A stretch of DNA of 64,000 nucleotides from Heligmosomoides polygyrus polygyrus (lineage: Eukaryota > Nematoda > Chromadorea > Rhabditida > Heligmosomidae). The notes under the pieces are model-generated. The model saw only the letters and a program-made list of their open reading frames with translations. It searched no databases and was not told where the DNA came from. A program made the translations under genes and the position numbers. Positions 57,401 through 64,000 of the stretch are shown piece by piece (the stretch's first letter is position 1; every line of letters starts with the position of its first letter). The stretch lies in the NCBI GenBank assembly GCA_947396885.1, contig OX377204.1, positions 37,681,686 through 37,745,685 on the forward strand, written 5' to 3'.

Positions 57401-60400
57401 TTTTGCCATGTTTTGGTACCTTTTATATGGAATTAGTAGTGTCCATTTTGTTTAAAAAGAGTTGTTCGTTTTGGTGTTCGTTTTGGGCGGAAAGCGATCG
57501 TATGTAATTGATGAAAGGCATGTCTAGCTTAAAAATTATTCAATTTTAAATGAAAATGACACATAAAACTTAAAGATTTACCTTTACCGAAATGTTGCTT
57601 ACGTCCCACAGGAGCTGTTTATTGGCATACTATTCCAATTGTCAGTTAATCACGCCCCATATATAACTTCTGGTAAATATAGAGACGTCAGTAGGCAGGA
57701 GTGTATGCACCCAAAATGAACAGCATTTCAGAGAACCAGAGAATGCCTCGTATAGCGACAACCTACCACCAAAATTTACTTTACATAAAGACAAAAGCAA
57801 GCCATAGAGAAGAACAAGGATTTCAATATTTCCGTACCCACCGTAAGGATTGAAATATTGTCTAAATGTTTCAGAATTTAAATGATGGGGAATGTAGGTA
57901 CAATGTATGAAATGAAATTAAATGTATATAGGTGCGATAGTTTTGGACCTCGCCCTTCCACACATGCAAAATTGGTGGTCGATAAATTGGTAATGGAACA
58001 TGGCATGTTTCAAAGAGAAAAAGTATTTCTGTTAAATGATATGCACGAAAAAATTTTGAAACAGAAGAATGTCACGAGTAGGGACAATCAATAGTCCCGT
58101 TCGTCCAGTAGTGTTGTGCCGCTCCCTAGAAATGGCCTAGTACCGCTGGGTCTCGCACCCAGGTGCGAGGAAGACTCACAGCGGACGCAGGCGATGAGCG
58201 CCGAGCCCAGGTCGAGGCGAATGCTGCCTAGAAGTCGACCTCGGCGGAAAAGGCGCAAAATGTCGACTCTCTTGAAATTTTATAAAACTACGTTGTTAGA
58301 AAGCGCTTGAAATGGTAGGATGTGCTGCCCTAAGCATTTTGCGTACTGAATGACCCAGACACCTAGGTGGAGAAAACAAAGTGGGATCAAAATGTCGTAG
58401 ATTTTCTACGAATTTAGGTACGTATATGACTCTAATCGATTGAACTCAGATCCCTCCACTTCTACAGTTTTACAGACGCTCAAGCCTACTTTGCACATGA
58501 AAAACGTTAGCATCCTAACTTTCCTTTCTACAGAGTTACAGTGAGCGCAAAGTCGGGAAAATCCATTGCTGAGCATGGAACGCAATTGATTTGTGGCCAC
58601 AAGAAGACGTCGCCGACTCAAACCAAGGTGTTCCATTTCCTCCTCCCTCCTGCATTTCGATGATAGCAATGAAACGTTCGAGGCTTCAGCGCCTTTTTCA
58701 CAAAGGATATACCGCGTGTGAAACTGGGAGAATTCACTACTGAGAGTGAAGCAGAGTGGATTTATGACTAGAAAAATTTTATATTTTTCAAGTTTGAAAT
58801 GGCCCCACCTGCTCTCAATGTAGATGTTATAGAGTTCAGAGTAGAGTTCAACTTTGTAACTTCCTTTCCAAAAAAGTTACAGGGCCTGCTACGCAGCGAA
58901 AATTCACTGATAGGAAGAAAGAAGAACGGGTTGGGGATATGAAACCTGGTAATTCCTCCAGATTTGATACCTTTCCAGCATGGAAGTTCTACACGGATTT
59001 CCTGTCAATAATACATAATTACCGATTTCCTCTACGAGTGGTAGCGCGATCGTGGACACGCCGGCTGTCGCATGCAGCAGAGTCGAGATTCTAGATTTCG
59101 ACGCAGCCCAGGCCAGCCACATGGCGCGCCCCGATTAGGAACTGACTGCCCTATCTTCTATCTATTTTTTACCATTTCCCTTAGCTTGACCAGATAGAGA
59201 CAATTTTTTTCCAGTGATCGGTAGATGACGGAAAAACTTGCTAATGCCTATTAAAATAACCGAAAGAAATAAATAAAATAGCGTAGAACAATACATCTGT
59301 GGTCTTATGAACTTATCAGTCTACAGAATTTTTCCTAAAGAAACCCTACTGTCAATTGCGCTGGATTTGAGCCCGAGCACTTAAATGTCCTTTGGGCGCA
59401 ATTAGTGGAGACGTCCCTCGCTAATGAGTATCCCCTGGCGCTTTCGAAAAAATAGCGGTCAAAAATGGAGTAACGAAAAATGTTTTTGTGGCACTGGGTA
59501 GAACTCGTCAAGGGGATCACGATGGTATGTGAGTTTTCTAAAAAGGATGAAGATCAAGAAGGCTGCAGCAAAAGAACAGAAAGAACGCGGAAAACGCGCC
59601 TACCGCGCCCTTCTTCCAATCCTTATGGTGGGTATTGTAGCGTCTCGCCATGATTATGCAAAACTAGGCCTGATGCTATAACTCGGCCAGAAGCGAGGTA
59701 AGAAAGTACCTTCAGCAACAGAGTTATATCCATGCTTTGCTCAGTTTATTCCCAAATTGTTTTTACAAAAGCTCAAATAACAATAGGTTGCACTGAAACC
59801 TCTAACGCCAAGGGGAATGAAAGTAATGCGGGCAAGATGTACGACATTCCCTACCGGCGATCTTTGTAAATTGGATAGAGCGGCGATATCCATGATACGC
59901 GGTTCAATCGTAACTTGAGATCGTTGTGACATGTTCGGTTTTCTTCGAGTTAGACTAAGCACACTGTGAGAGGTATCTTCATACAAGGTTTCAGGTAATC
60001 GAGTAGCCCCAACTGCCTCGCTGGTAACATCAAGGTGCAGAAGTGCTTCAAAGAACAGGGAGTAGGGCTATTCTTCTTCATCATCAAGTGAGTAAACTAC
60101 CTCACGTCAGGTCTACAATTACGGTTAACCTTGTCTTCACAATGATACTGCTAACTTGAACACACTGACTCATGCAAGTTGAAATGCGAAAAGTCCAGAC
60201 TTACTGAAAACACTTAAAATTGTGTAGACATTGAAACGCGCTGGCAGCAAATTCATCATTGCTTAAACTGAGTTCTATTAAATTTATTATATATGTATAT
60301 TTAGTGCAGTTATAAACAGTTCTGTTACAAGTAATGTAGTTCTCAGATGATTAAAGGACTACATATCATATCCAAATTTCTTTCATCTTTGTTGAACTTC

Positions 60401-63400
60401 CGCTGAAAATGGTTAGAAGGTAAGTGCTCATAAAGAAAGAGACGCCATTCGATAAGAAGACGTGATTTGTAAATGCTAACCCAACGGACGAGGAAGCAGG
60501 GAGTACGGGAAGAAATATCGGGGGAAACTGCTAGCGCTCCCCGCATCTTGCTTCCTATAGAGTTAGATGCCCTGCGTTGTAGAAGATAGCTGGTCAAGAC
60601 CAACTTGGACTCCTTAGAGAATATAGTGGAATGACAGGGGGAAATCTTGCTACACCGCATAACATTACCACAAGTGGGTGTCTCCAGTGTGTGCAGATGC
60701 TTCCTTGGTACGGCTGCTACACTGTTGCTGTGGCATCGGTCAACTATATTTCATTGTGATCGATCGCGTTGCGTTCGATCAAAGAGCGCCTATGGGGTAC
60801 TGGCGTAGAGCATTCCTGCTCGGTCAGCAGGAGGTGCGGGTTCGAGTCCTGCCTGGCCATGGAGTTTTGATCGCAACGAAGCATCGTTATAAAAACTTGC
60901 ACACTCAGCACCAGCCACTTGAGGCTTGAAGAAAACAAATCAAATCATTCCTTCAAGACCATCAGCTTGACTGGTTCCATGCTGATATCAGCGGCTGGCT
61001 AATCCCAATATACGGGTGAATACTGATCGGTCCCACGGGGTGTGGATATTTCATTGTGAATTCATCAACCTTAGGAAAGTTCTTAACGTTGCTGAGGAGA
61101 GCTGCCCTAGCTAAATAGGTAAGCGACTTTCCCTGCGAGCTCATCTGGATACGCCGCCCTTCCCAACTCACCTCCCGCTCTCCTGTAGTGGAAAACCTGG
61201 CAAACAGGCCGACGACCGATATGGCACACATAACGTAGCTGGGGAAGGTGAGCGTGACCATGTAGAAGAGAGGACGTCGTTTCACTGAGACGTCGTACCG
61301 CAATTCTGACACCTGGATGTGCGGCAATCAAGTCGAGCAGTAAGCAATAGGGAGCTCTCGAGACGCACGTTGATTCCTTCGTGCTCGTACTCGTCCTCGA
61401 CCACTGTGACCTTGAGCAGTCGCCACTCTTCGTTGTCCGTGTAGTGCTCCAGGGAGTGCTCAGTGTGAGCGTGGAGGCGGATCTTGTCCTTTCCGTAGGT
61501 CCAACTCGCGATCTGAAAGAACGGTGTAGCTCTTTGTGTATAAGGGCAGAACGGGACGCGTCGCTCACCTCCAGTGCGCACCGCTGGTCATCTAATGGGA
61601 AGCGCTTGATGTTGATCTCGCACGTGACGGTGTAGACGGCCGGATGGCTAGCCTCGACCGTGCCGTTCGGGTAGATGAGCACCGGAGCTCTGACGGCGGA
61701 GAGCAGATCTTCGTGATGCAGCCTGGAAACCTTCACCCTTAAGTTGGGGCACCATCGCCCGTTCCGCACTTGCCAAACGCTCACAACACGAAACAAAATC
61801 TAAAGAGATGAAGGTTGGAAAATGGCCAGCAGAGAACCGCAAGAGGTTTCGGCGACCGCTTCCGGCGAGCGATTGGCTTTCATCCAGTGTTGACGCTTTT
61901 AATGGCATCGTTAGCGACAAGGATCAAACGATGACGTATTTTCCACCTCATCGCATAGGATTACGCCAATTTCAGAGGTGAGCAACTGCCCACATTATCA
62001 GCTAATTTTGGCATCAGAACAGCATGCCTGCAGTGATTTTAAGCGGGCAAAGAACACGAAGGGAATGGAACGTGGGCCTCGTGATGGCTATTACCCAAGG
62101 CTTCGTCAATTAGCGGAACGTGTTATTGGAGTGAATATGAGTGCTCACTTTGACATTCCAACGGAATATCTACCTCAGAGCTGGAGTGAATAAGAAAGCA
62201 GATCGAAAAAGTTTAAAATTAACTAGACCAGCAATGTAGTGCGTGCTAAAATAAAAACAGGTGGAAATCTTTAAAAAATGCTAAAATTTAATGCCCCGGT
62301 AAAATCAATAATTTTTTGACACTCTTCGCCTGGTAAATGTAATGCAAAGTAGCTCAGTAAGAAGAAGAGTCGGCTCTCTCGCTCACTCTGGATCCACTTA
62401 ATCGGTTCATCTTAGGCTTACTAAGCGGTGAATGGTCCAGGTCGATTTACCACTGCAACTCATAGTCTTAATATTTTTATTTTTATCTTTTTCTTTGGGA
62501 AGATAACTCATGGTCACGCAATTTGCAGCAAATATGTTACGATAATGGGACAAGCACGTACTCATAATGCCTCACACTACTTACGAGGTATAATGGATAG
62601 AAGTAGTCGAAAAATAGCTAAATGCCTTGGTATTGTTACGAGCCGAGAGTTTGGCATACGAAGGGCCAGTTTAGCTTTTCTAAAACGTCAGACATCCTAC
62701 CCAAATTTGACCATTTCGTCAAGTACGAAATAAAGTATAGAAAAAATAAAATACGAAATAAAGGCGTCGTTATAAAGTCAATAATCCTCTGTGAAATTGT
62801 CAAAACGTTGAAATGACCGATGGACACAGTTTGAATCTTCACAGAACACATAACCGAAAACCTTTTACCGGATTCAGTATAAACTATGCTGCAAATTTCA
62901 AGGTACACAATGCATGGGACTCTCACGTGCTTCTCCCGTGCTTTGGGACTCCGCTGTATTTTAGTTATGGGCCGAACAAGTCCATATTTTCAGTCTAGGT
63001 TAAGTCCTGGATGGAATTTTCCAGTTACGACATATACAGTTTTGTCGGCGGTTATATCAAACATAAAAGCTTTTGAAGAGACGGTAATCCAAATGGGCAC
63101 CTTTAGAGCAACCTAGTGTCTAGAACGGGTTATTCGCTGCAGCTTACGCAAGGTGGACCAGGTAAGAAACAGTCAAGGAAAGCAGCCAATTTCCCGGTAC
63201 ATAAACTCACATATTGAATATGATGATGTCGGGCACCCAGATCTGTCCTATTGGCAGCCACGTCTTTGTGATACCACCGAACAGCGCCGGATCCCACGAC
63301 AGCGAAGGATCGTTCCATTTCTGCAACGGACAGTATTTCAGCTGCTGAACACCTTGGTTTCACGGAACAGTCAGGAATAAAAAGCTCAAGTCAGAAGCAA

Positions 63401-64000
63401 CATTTGATCAGCCTGTGCGACTTTTCTTTCATACGTTAATCGTCAAAATAAGTGGCAATAAGCTCCGAATGAAGGGCGAACTCTCTTCGTGTTCTTCGTG
63501 TAAGAACCCAATGGGCTATTCTGGCATGACAGAAGAATGAATGCACTGAGGAAACCAATCACCTATGGCAACGTACTGGGCATACGTCAAATGTGCTCTT
63601 CAGCTGAGACTCGATTTTAGTTTTGATATAGAAATTACGGTACGGTTGACCGTATAAAGCAGCATCCCTTTCAATGGTTGAAATGTGTTGCCAAAAAGAT
63701 TTGATAGGTTTGAAGTTTGAATGAACCCGGCATGTACGATGTAGAAACAATAGACTAAATGAAATCTTCGGCCGGACATCGAGCTAAACAACTTCGAACA
63801 ATCTGCGAGAAGTGCATGCTATAAAGCATAAACTAAGGCTTAGAAAAGCATAAACTCTCAAAAAACGCTCTTTGGTCACAAATTTGTTGGGTAGGAATGG
63901 CTACAGAATGTGTTTAGGAGACGCTCACCTCGTCGACGTAGACGAGTACGGTCATCGTCTGCTTCAATTCGTCTATGCCAAGGATGTGCACGAGTTCCAT
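42261..64000 (-). CDS. Nicotinic-receptor-like Cys-loop ligand-gated ion channel subunit (5' end outside window)
   Basis: Nine exons on the minus strand join with consistent phase: 64000-63929, 63320-63211, 61722-61569, 61512-61369, 61312-61172, 53699-53597, 51014-50866, 50694-50530 and 42422-42261, giving about 399 residues plus the TAA stop. In order they encode most of the extracellular ligand-binding domain, the Cys loop with 13 residues between its cysteines, TM1, TM2, TM3, a short TM3-TM4 loop and TM4. TM2 has E at -1', L at 9' and E at 20', which in this family predicts a cation-selective pore; the PAR motif of anion channels is absent. Loop C (EDEYEHEGINVSELRYDV) has no vicinal cysteines, so this should be a non-alpha type subunit. 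The signal peptide and first exons lie past the right edge. Introns range from 56 bp to 8.1 kb, and the largest are full of transposons. I cannot assign an acr or lgc name. Confidence 0.9.
42639..42792. mobile_element. 154-bp MITE with about 55-bp terminal inverted repeats
   Basis: GGCCGGATTCACCAACGACT TACAGCAATTT at the left pairs with the right end, whose reverse complement reads GGCCGTATTCATCAACGACT TACAGCAATTT; pairing continues to CCCTGATAGCGC/GCGCTGTCAGGG. There is no coding capacity. It lies in the last intron of the receptor gene, 217 bp before the final exon. Confidence 0.85.
42953..43102. mobile_element. 150-bp GC-rich MITE with 31-bp terminal inverted repeats
   Basis: Bases 42953-42983 and 43072-43102 are inverted repeats with one mismatch, starting CTGTTATACTCCCGCAGGAG. 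The interior is strongly GC-rich (GGGACCCCGCGCCGGGCC) in an AT-rich intron. No clear target-site duplication is visible. It lies in the last receptor intron. Confidence 0.9.
43375..43570 (+). repeat. About 200-bp dispersed repeat, copy 2
   Basis: Matches 34256-34460 in order and orientation. It sits in the last receptor intron between the GC-rich MITE and LINE B. Confidence 0.5.
43896..43910. repeat. Target-site duplication of LINE B, 3'-side copy
   Basis: CTAGCGCACCTAGAG. Its partner starts at 46891 (CTAGCGCACCTA) and is interrupted after the TA by the mariner at 46903-48156; the final GAG reappears at 48159-48161. Confidence 0.75.
43911..46890 (-). mobile_element. LINE B: RTE-like LINE insertion in the last receptor intron
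   Basis: A 2.98-kb minus-strand LINE with a (GAA)n tail at plus 43911-43924 and a target-site duplication on both sides. It has the same domain order as LINE A (endonuclease, linker, RT, C-terminal domain ending ADPATKRDRR), but the sequences differ enough to be a separate family. No tRNA-like head is present; its 5' end runs directly to the duplication. Confidence 0.85.
43923..46821 (-). pseudogene. LINE B endonuclease-reverse transcriptase, broken
   Basis: Segments on the minus strand are: VATLNVGTLAGCSCE (endonuclease start, about 46640), KKRLYRFFSAYALQSGCSDQ and IDGGDLNGHLGATKKDTA (46450-46160), linker with WLWTDDVKAKVREKKSLYHV (46084-45509), RT part 1 (45120-44797: KIFERIVDERIRDIVQLSSN, QCGFVAGCGTVDAIHAV, HIAFLDLEKAFDHVPREVIW), RT part 2 (44736-44302: LLYADDVMLASEDKDELE, GLRLNVKATEYLTTDV) and C-terminus (44330-43923: AMYGAECWPATKETETLLSV, KMLRWTAGVTRMDRIRND, ending EIADPATKRDRR). 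Motif A keeps its Asp and motif C is YADD. Several frameshifts and stops, and a degraded endonuclease, make it inactive. Confidence 0.9.
46891..46902. repeat. Target-site duplication of LINE B, 5'-side copy (split by a mariner)
   Basis: CTAGCGCACCTA, identical to the first 12 bases of 43896-43910. The last TA is also the left TA target of the mariner that follows. Confidence 0.75.
46903..48156 (-). mobile_element. Full-length mariner-like element with perfect 24-bp terminal repeats
   Basis: Bases 46903-46926 (CAGGGTGCACAAAAATTACC plus CGCA) are the exact reverse complement of 48133-48156. TA precedes the left end; CA follows the right end, probably a mutated TA. The 1,254-bp length is normal for the family. 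It sits exactly inside LINE B's target-site duplication, so it is younger than LINE B. Confidence 0.95.
47035..48082 (-). pseudogene. Mariner/maT-like transposase with frameshifts
   Basis: Minus-strand order: RSAIISLHLSGRSAVFITNV, HRRTMYAIKRLKELGALSYR, TGRGRENDKKVRERIRRNPR, RSTREMA then a stop, and LRRCKSLLKRFANGTHRAIV. ASVMVWGGITSNDKFPLVFV, ESGVKINKDEYQNTISEDVL and KLWADALR follow in one frame. After a shift come FFQQDSAPAHKARTTQQWCK, RELPDFIAHEDWSSKSPDLN and PPDFSVWSAIESKVC. The DSAPAH Asp and the PDFSVW Asp are spaced as in the D34D mariners. The first catalytic region (normally FSDEK) is shifted and damaged. It is the same broad type as the remnant at 4183-4600. Confidence 0.9.
48162..50445. 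other. Intronic sequence of the receptor gene, nothing else recognised
   Basis: AT-rich DNA in the last intron. Open frames at 49349 and 49921 (plus) lack any supporting feature. Confidence 0.5.
50530..50694 (-). CDS. Receptor exon: TM3-TM4 intracellular loop
   Basis: The acceptor CTCCTTCAG and the donor GTGGGA delimit 55 codons: QGIYTVCAESPLHSLTGLKG, LNGELRKSESQTIAERVPKL, ETYIRKLVHTCEDIQ. The length is a multiple of three and the phase is 0 on both sides. The final helix-like LETYIRKLVHTCED resembles the MA helix preceding TM4. The acceptor choice is the least certain of the set, because other AGs lie upstream. Confidence 0.8.
50866..51014 (-). CDS. Receptor exon: TM3 and start of intracellular loop
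   Basis: The acceptor CTCTTTTCAG and the donor GTGAGG delimit it. The first two bases complete a Val codon split with the TM2 exon; then AYFLFNMISVSIAAMTTGIV is TM3, followed by MRVHRMGRYGKEPKEWLLRL and FCLNPIKSK. The basic stretch right after TM3 is typical of the family. Confidence 0.92.
51030..53590. other. Intron between TM2 and TM3 exons, nothing else recognised
   Basis: About 2.6 kb with no recognised repeat or gene. Open frames at 51362-51783 (plus) and 52484-52858 (minus) are unsupported. Confidence 0.55.
53597..53699 (-). CDS. Receptor exon: TM2 pore helix
   Basis: The acceptor TTTTTAG and the donor GTGAGT delimit 103 bases: ERFTLGVTAILTMAVLSLVV then SEKVPHSSTHVPLL, plus one base of the next codon. 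Counting E as -1' gives T2', V5', L9', V13', V17' and E20', a cation-channel pattern. It is flanked by the 7.5-kb and 2.6-kb introns. Confidence 0.92.
54151..55856. repeat. Left arm (1,706 bp) of a near-perfect giant inverted repeat
   Basis: Every base n in this interval corresponds to 113790 minus n in 57934-59639 on the opposite strand with no length change. Only about three substitutions were noticed by eye (near 54287, 54687 and 55786). The arm contains a GC-rich block (55540-55690) with a CTCGCAC/GTGCGAG hairpin. A minus-strand frame runs through it (FGPRPSTHAKLVVDKLV, MFQREKVFLLNDMHEKILKQ, one stop, then VPLPRNGLVPLGLAPRCEED) which I cannot assign. Confidence 0.97.
55960..56060 (+). repeat. 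About 110-bp dispersed repeat, copy 3
   Basis: TTGACCACCATAAGTCGTTG, TTCAAATTGCCCCTTTGATG and AAGATGCGTGGCTCATC align with the other copies. It is the most diverged copy. Confidence 0.45.
56374..56490 (+). repeat. About 110-bp dispersed repeat, copy 4
   Basis: TGGCCACTGCAAATCATTG, CACGCATTCATATTGCCTTC, GAACGCGTGGCGAATCCC and CAAAAAGATCGACTAACGC align with the copies at 9545 and 37600. Confidence 0.5.
57934..59639. repeat. Right arm (1,706 bp) of the giant inverted repeat
   Basis: Reverse complement of 54151-55856. The flanks diverge immediately outside the arms: GCGTCTCGCC follows here, while GACGTACAG precedes the left arm. No target-site duplication was seen. Confidence 0.97.
59640..60714. 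other. Receptor intron sequence, nothing recognised
   Basis: Part of the TM1/TM2 intron outside the inverted repeat. Only short open frames are present. Confidence 0.5.
60715..60890 (+). repeat. tRNA-derived SINE-like repeat, copy 1
   Basis: TTGCGTTCGATCAAAGAGCG, an A-box-like TGGCGTAGAGC (60801-60811), ATTCCTGC and a canonical B box GGTTCGAGTCC (60839-60849), then GAGTTTTGATCGCAACG. It lies in the TM1/TM2 intron, antisense to the receptor, and is better preserved than the copy at 12100-12255. Confidence 0.7.
61172..61312 (-). CDS. Receptor exon: loop C end and TM1
   Basis: The acceptor CACATCCAG and the donor GTGAGT delimit 47 codons in phase 0: VSELRYDVSVKRRPLFYMVT, LTFPSYVMCAISVVGLFARF, STTGERE. 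The RRPLFY--T---P TM1 start is diagnostic of nAChR-like subunits. Confidence 0.92.
61369..61512 (-). CDS. Receptor exon: ligand-binding domain after the Cys loop
   Basis: The acceptor TTCTTTCAG and the donor GTGCGT delimit 48 codons, phase 0: IASWTYGKDKIRLHAHTEHS, LEHYTDNEEWRLLKVTVVED, EYEHEGIN. ASWTYG is the conserved loop B tryptophan region (usually F-SWTYD). The downstream intron is only 56 bp (61313-61368). Confidence 0.93.
61569..61722 (-). CDS. Receptor exon: Cys-loop region
   Basis: The acceptor GTTTCCAG and the donor GTGAGC delimit 154 bases. The first base completes a Met codon, then LHHEDLLSAVRAPVLIYPNG, TVEASHPAVYTVTCEINIKR and FPLDDQRCALE. The cysteines are separated by 13 residues with the FPLD core of the Cys loop. 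The downstream intron is 56 bp (61513-61568). Confidence 0.94.
61730..63205. other. Receptor intron sequence, nothing recognised
   Basis: About 1.5 kb between the WDPALF exon and the Cys-loop exon. No repeat or gene was recognised. Confidence 0.55.
63211..63320 (-). CDS. Receptor exon: ligand-binding domain, loops D to A region
   Basis: The acceptor TCCGTTGCAG and the donor GTGAGT delimit 110 bases: KWNDPSLSWDPALFGGITKT, WLPIGQIWVPDIIIFN, plus two bases of a Met codon. W--P-LSWDP and IWVPDI-(I/L)-N are hallmark motifs of the family. It follows the upstream exon in phase (VYVDE then KW). A further acceptor upstream (GTGTTCAG) would add a poor-fitting nine codons. Confidence 0.92.
63325..63925. 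other. Receptor intron sequence, nothing recognised
   Basis: About 600 bp of AT-rich intron. Confidence 0.6.
63929..64000 (-). CDS. Receptor exon: N-terminal part of ligand-binding domain, cut by window edge
   Basis: Donor GTGAGC after MELVHILGIDELKQTMTVLV YVDE. This is the beta-strand region in which family members have a (V/I)---L-L--I-DV-EK-Q pattern. The frame is open to the edge, and the ATG at 63998-64000 is an internal Met, not necessarily the start. The signal peptide and first strands must lie outside the window. Confidence 0.85.

Larger units (their letters stand above)
55857..57933. other. 2,077-bp spacer of the giant inverted repeat
   Basis: Unique AT-rich sequence carrying two copies of the 110-bp dispersed repeat (55960-56060 and 56374-56490). 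No gene was recognised. Confidence 0.6.

Noticed and set aside
54151..59639. Mirror-image open frames in the palindrome as two gene copies
   Set aside because: Frames are short, contain a stop, and occur twice only because the DNA is inverted; no family match.

Overview
This window looks like nuclear DNA of a nematode, probably a strongylid or hookworm-like parasite; species not determinable here. The evidence is a nematode-style Cys-loop receptor gene with GT-AG introns, a 21/22 match to the nematode spliced leader SL1, and a dense load of mariner/Tc1, RTE-like LINE, tRNA-derived SINE and foldback repeats. Nothing bacterial (operons, CRISPR, ribosome binding sites) is visible.

The one well-supported host gene lies on the minus strand from beyond the right edge to base 42261. 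Nine exons can be joined with consistent splice phase to give about 399 residues of a cation-selective, nicotinic-receptor-like Cys-loop channel subunit: most of the ligand-binding domain, TM1-TM4 and the stop codon. Three introns are very large. The TM1/TM2 intron (about 7.5 kb) contains a near-perfect 1.7 kb inverted repeat. The last intron (about 8.1 kb) contains two MITE-like elements, a LINE and a mariner that landed inside that LINE's target-site duplication.

Region by region: 1-2.6 kb is a cluster of foldback repeats. 2.6-3.5 kb is a long-TIR DNA element with a decayed pogo/Tigger-type transposase. 4.0-5.7 kb holds fragments of two mariner/Tc1 transposases and an RTE reverse transcriptase. 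5.7-10.7 kb is almost featureless. 10.7-11.9 kb is a decayed mariner, followed by a tRNA-derived SINE. 16.5-17.2 kb holds a 42-bp TTCGAA-rich array and a 61-bp duplication. 17.2-20.26 kb is a complete LINE insertion on the minus strand, with a 20-bp target-site duplication, a (GAA)n tail and a tRNA-like head at its 5' end. 20.8-23.5 kb holds a second array, an SL1-like sequence, about 280-bp tandem monomers, TATA-like boxes and strong palindromes leading into an RTE element (23.5-26.4 kb, plus strand). 26.4-40.3 kb is mostly intergenic with a few small repeats. 40.3-41.3 kb is a decayed mariner on the minus strand. From 42.26 kb to the end is the receptor gene.

All transposon reading frames are broken, and the receptor is the only gene that looks functional. 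The points most worth following up are the tRNA-like head carried by the 17-20 kb LINE, the 1.7 kb palindrome in the receptor intron, the SL1-like imprint, and the nested LINE/mariner insertion.
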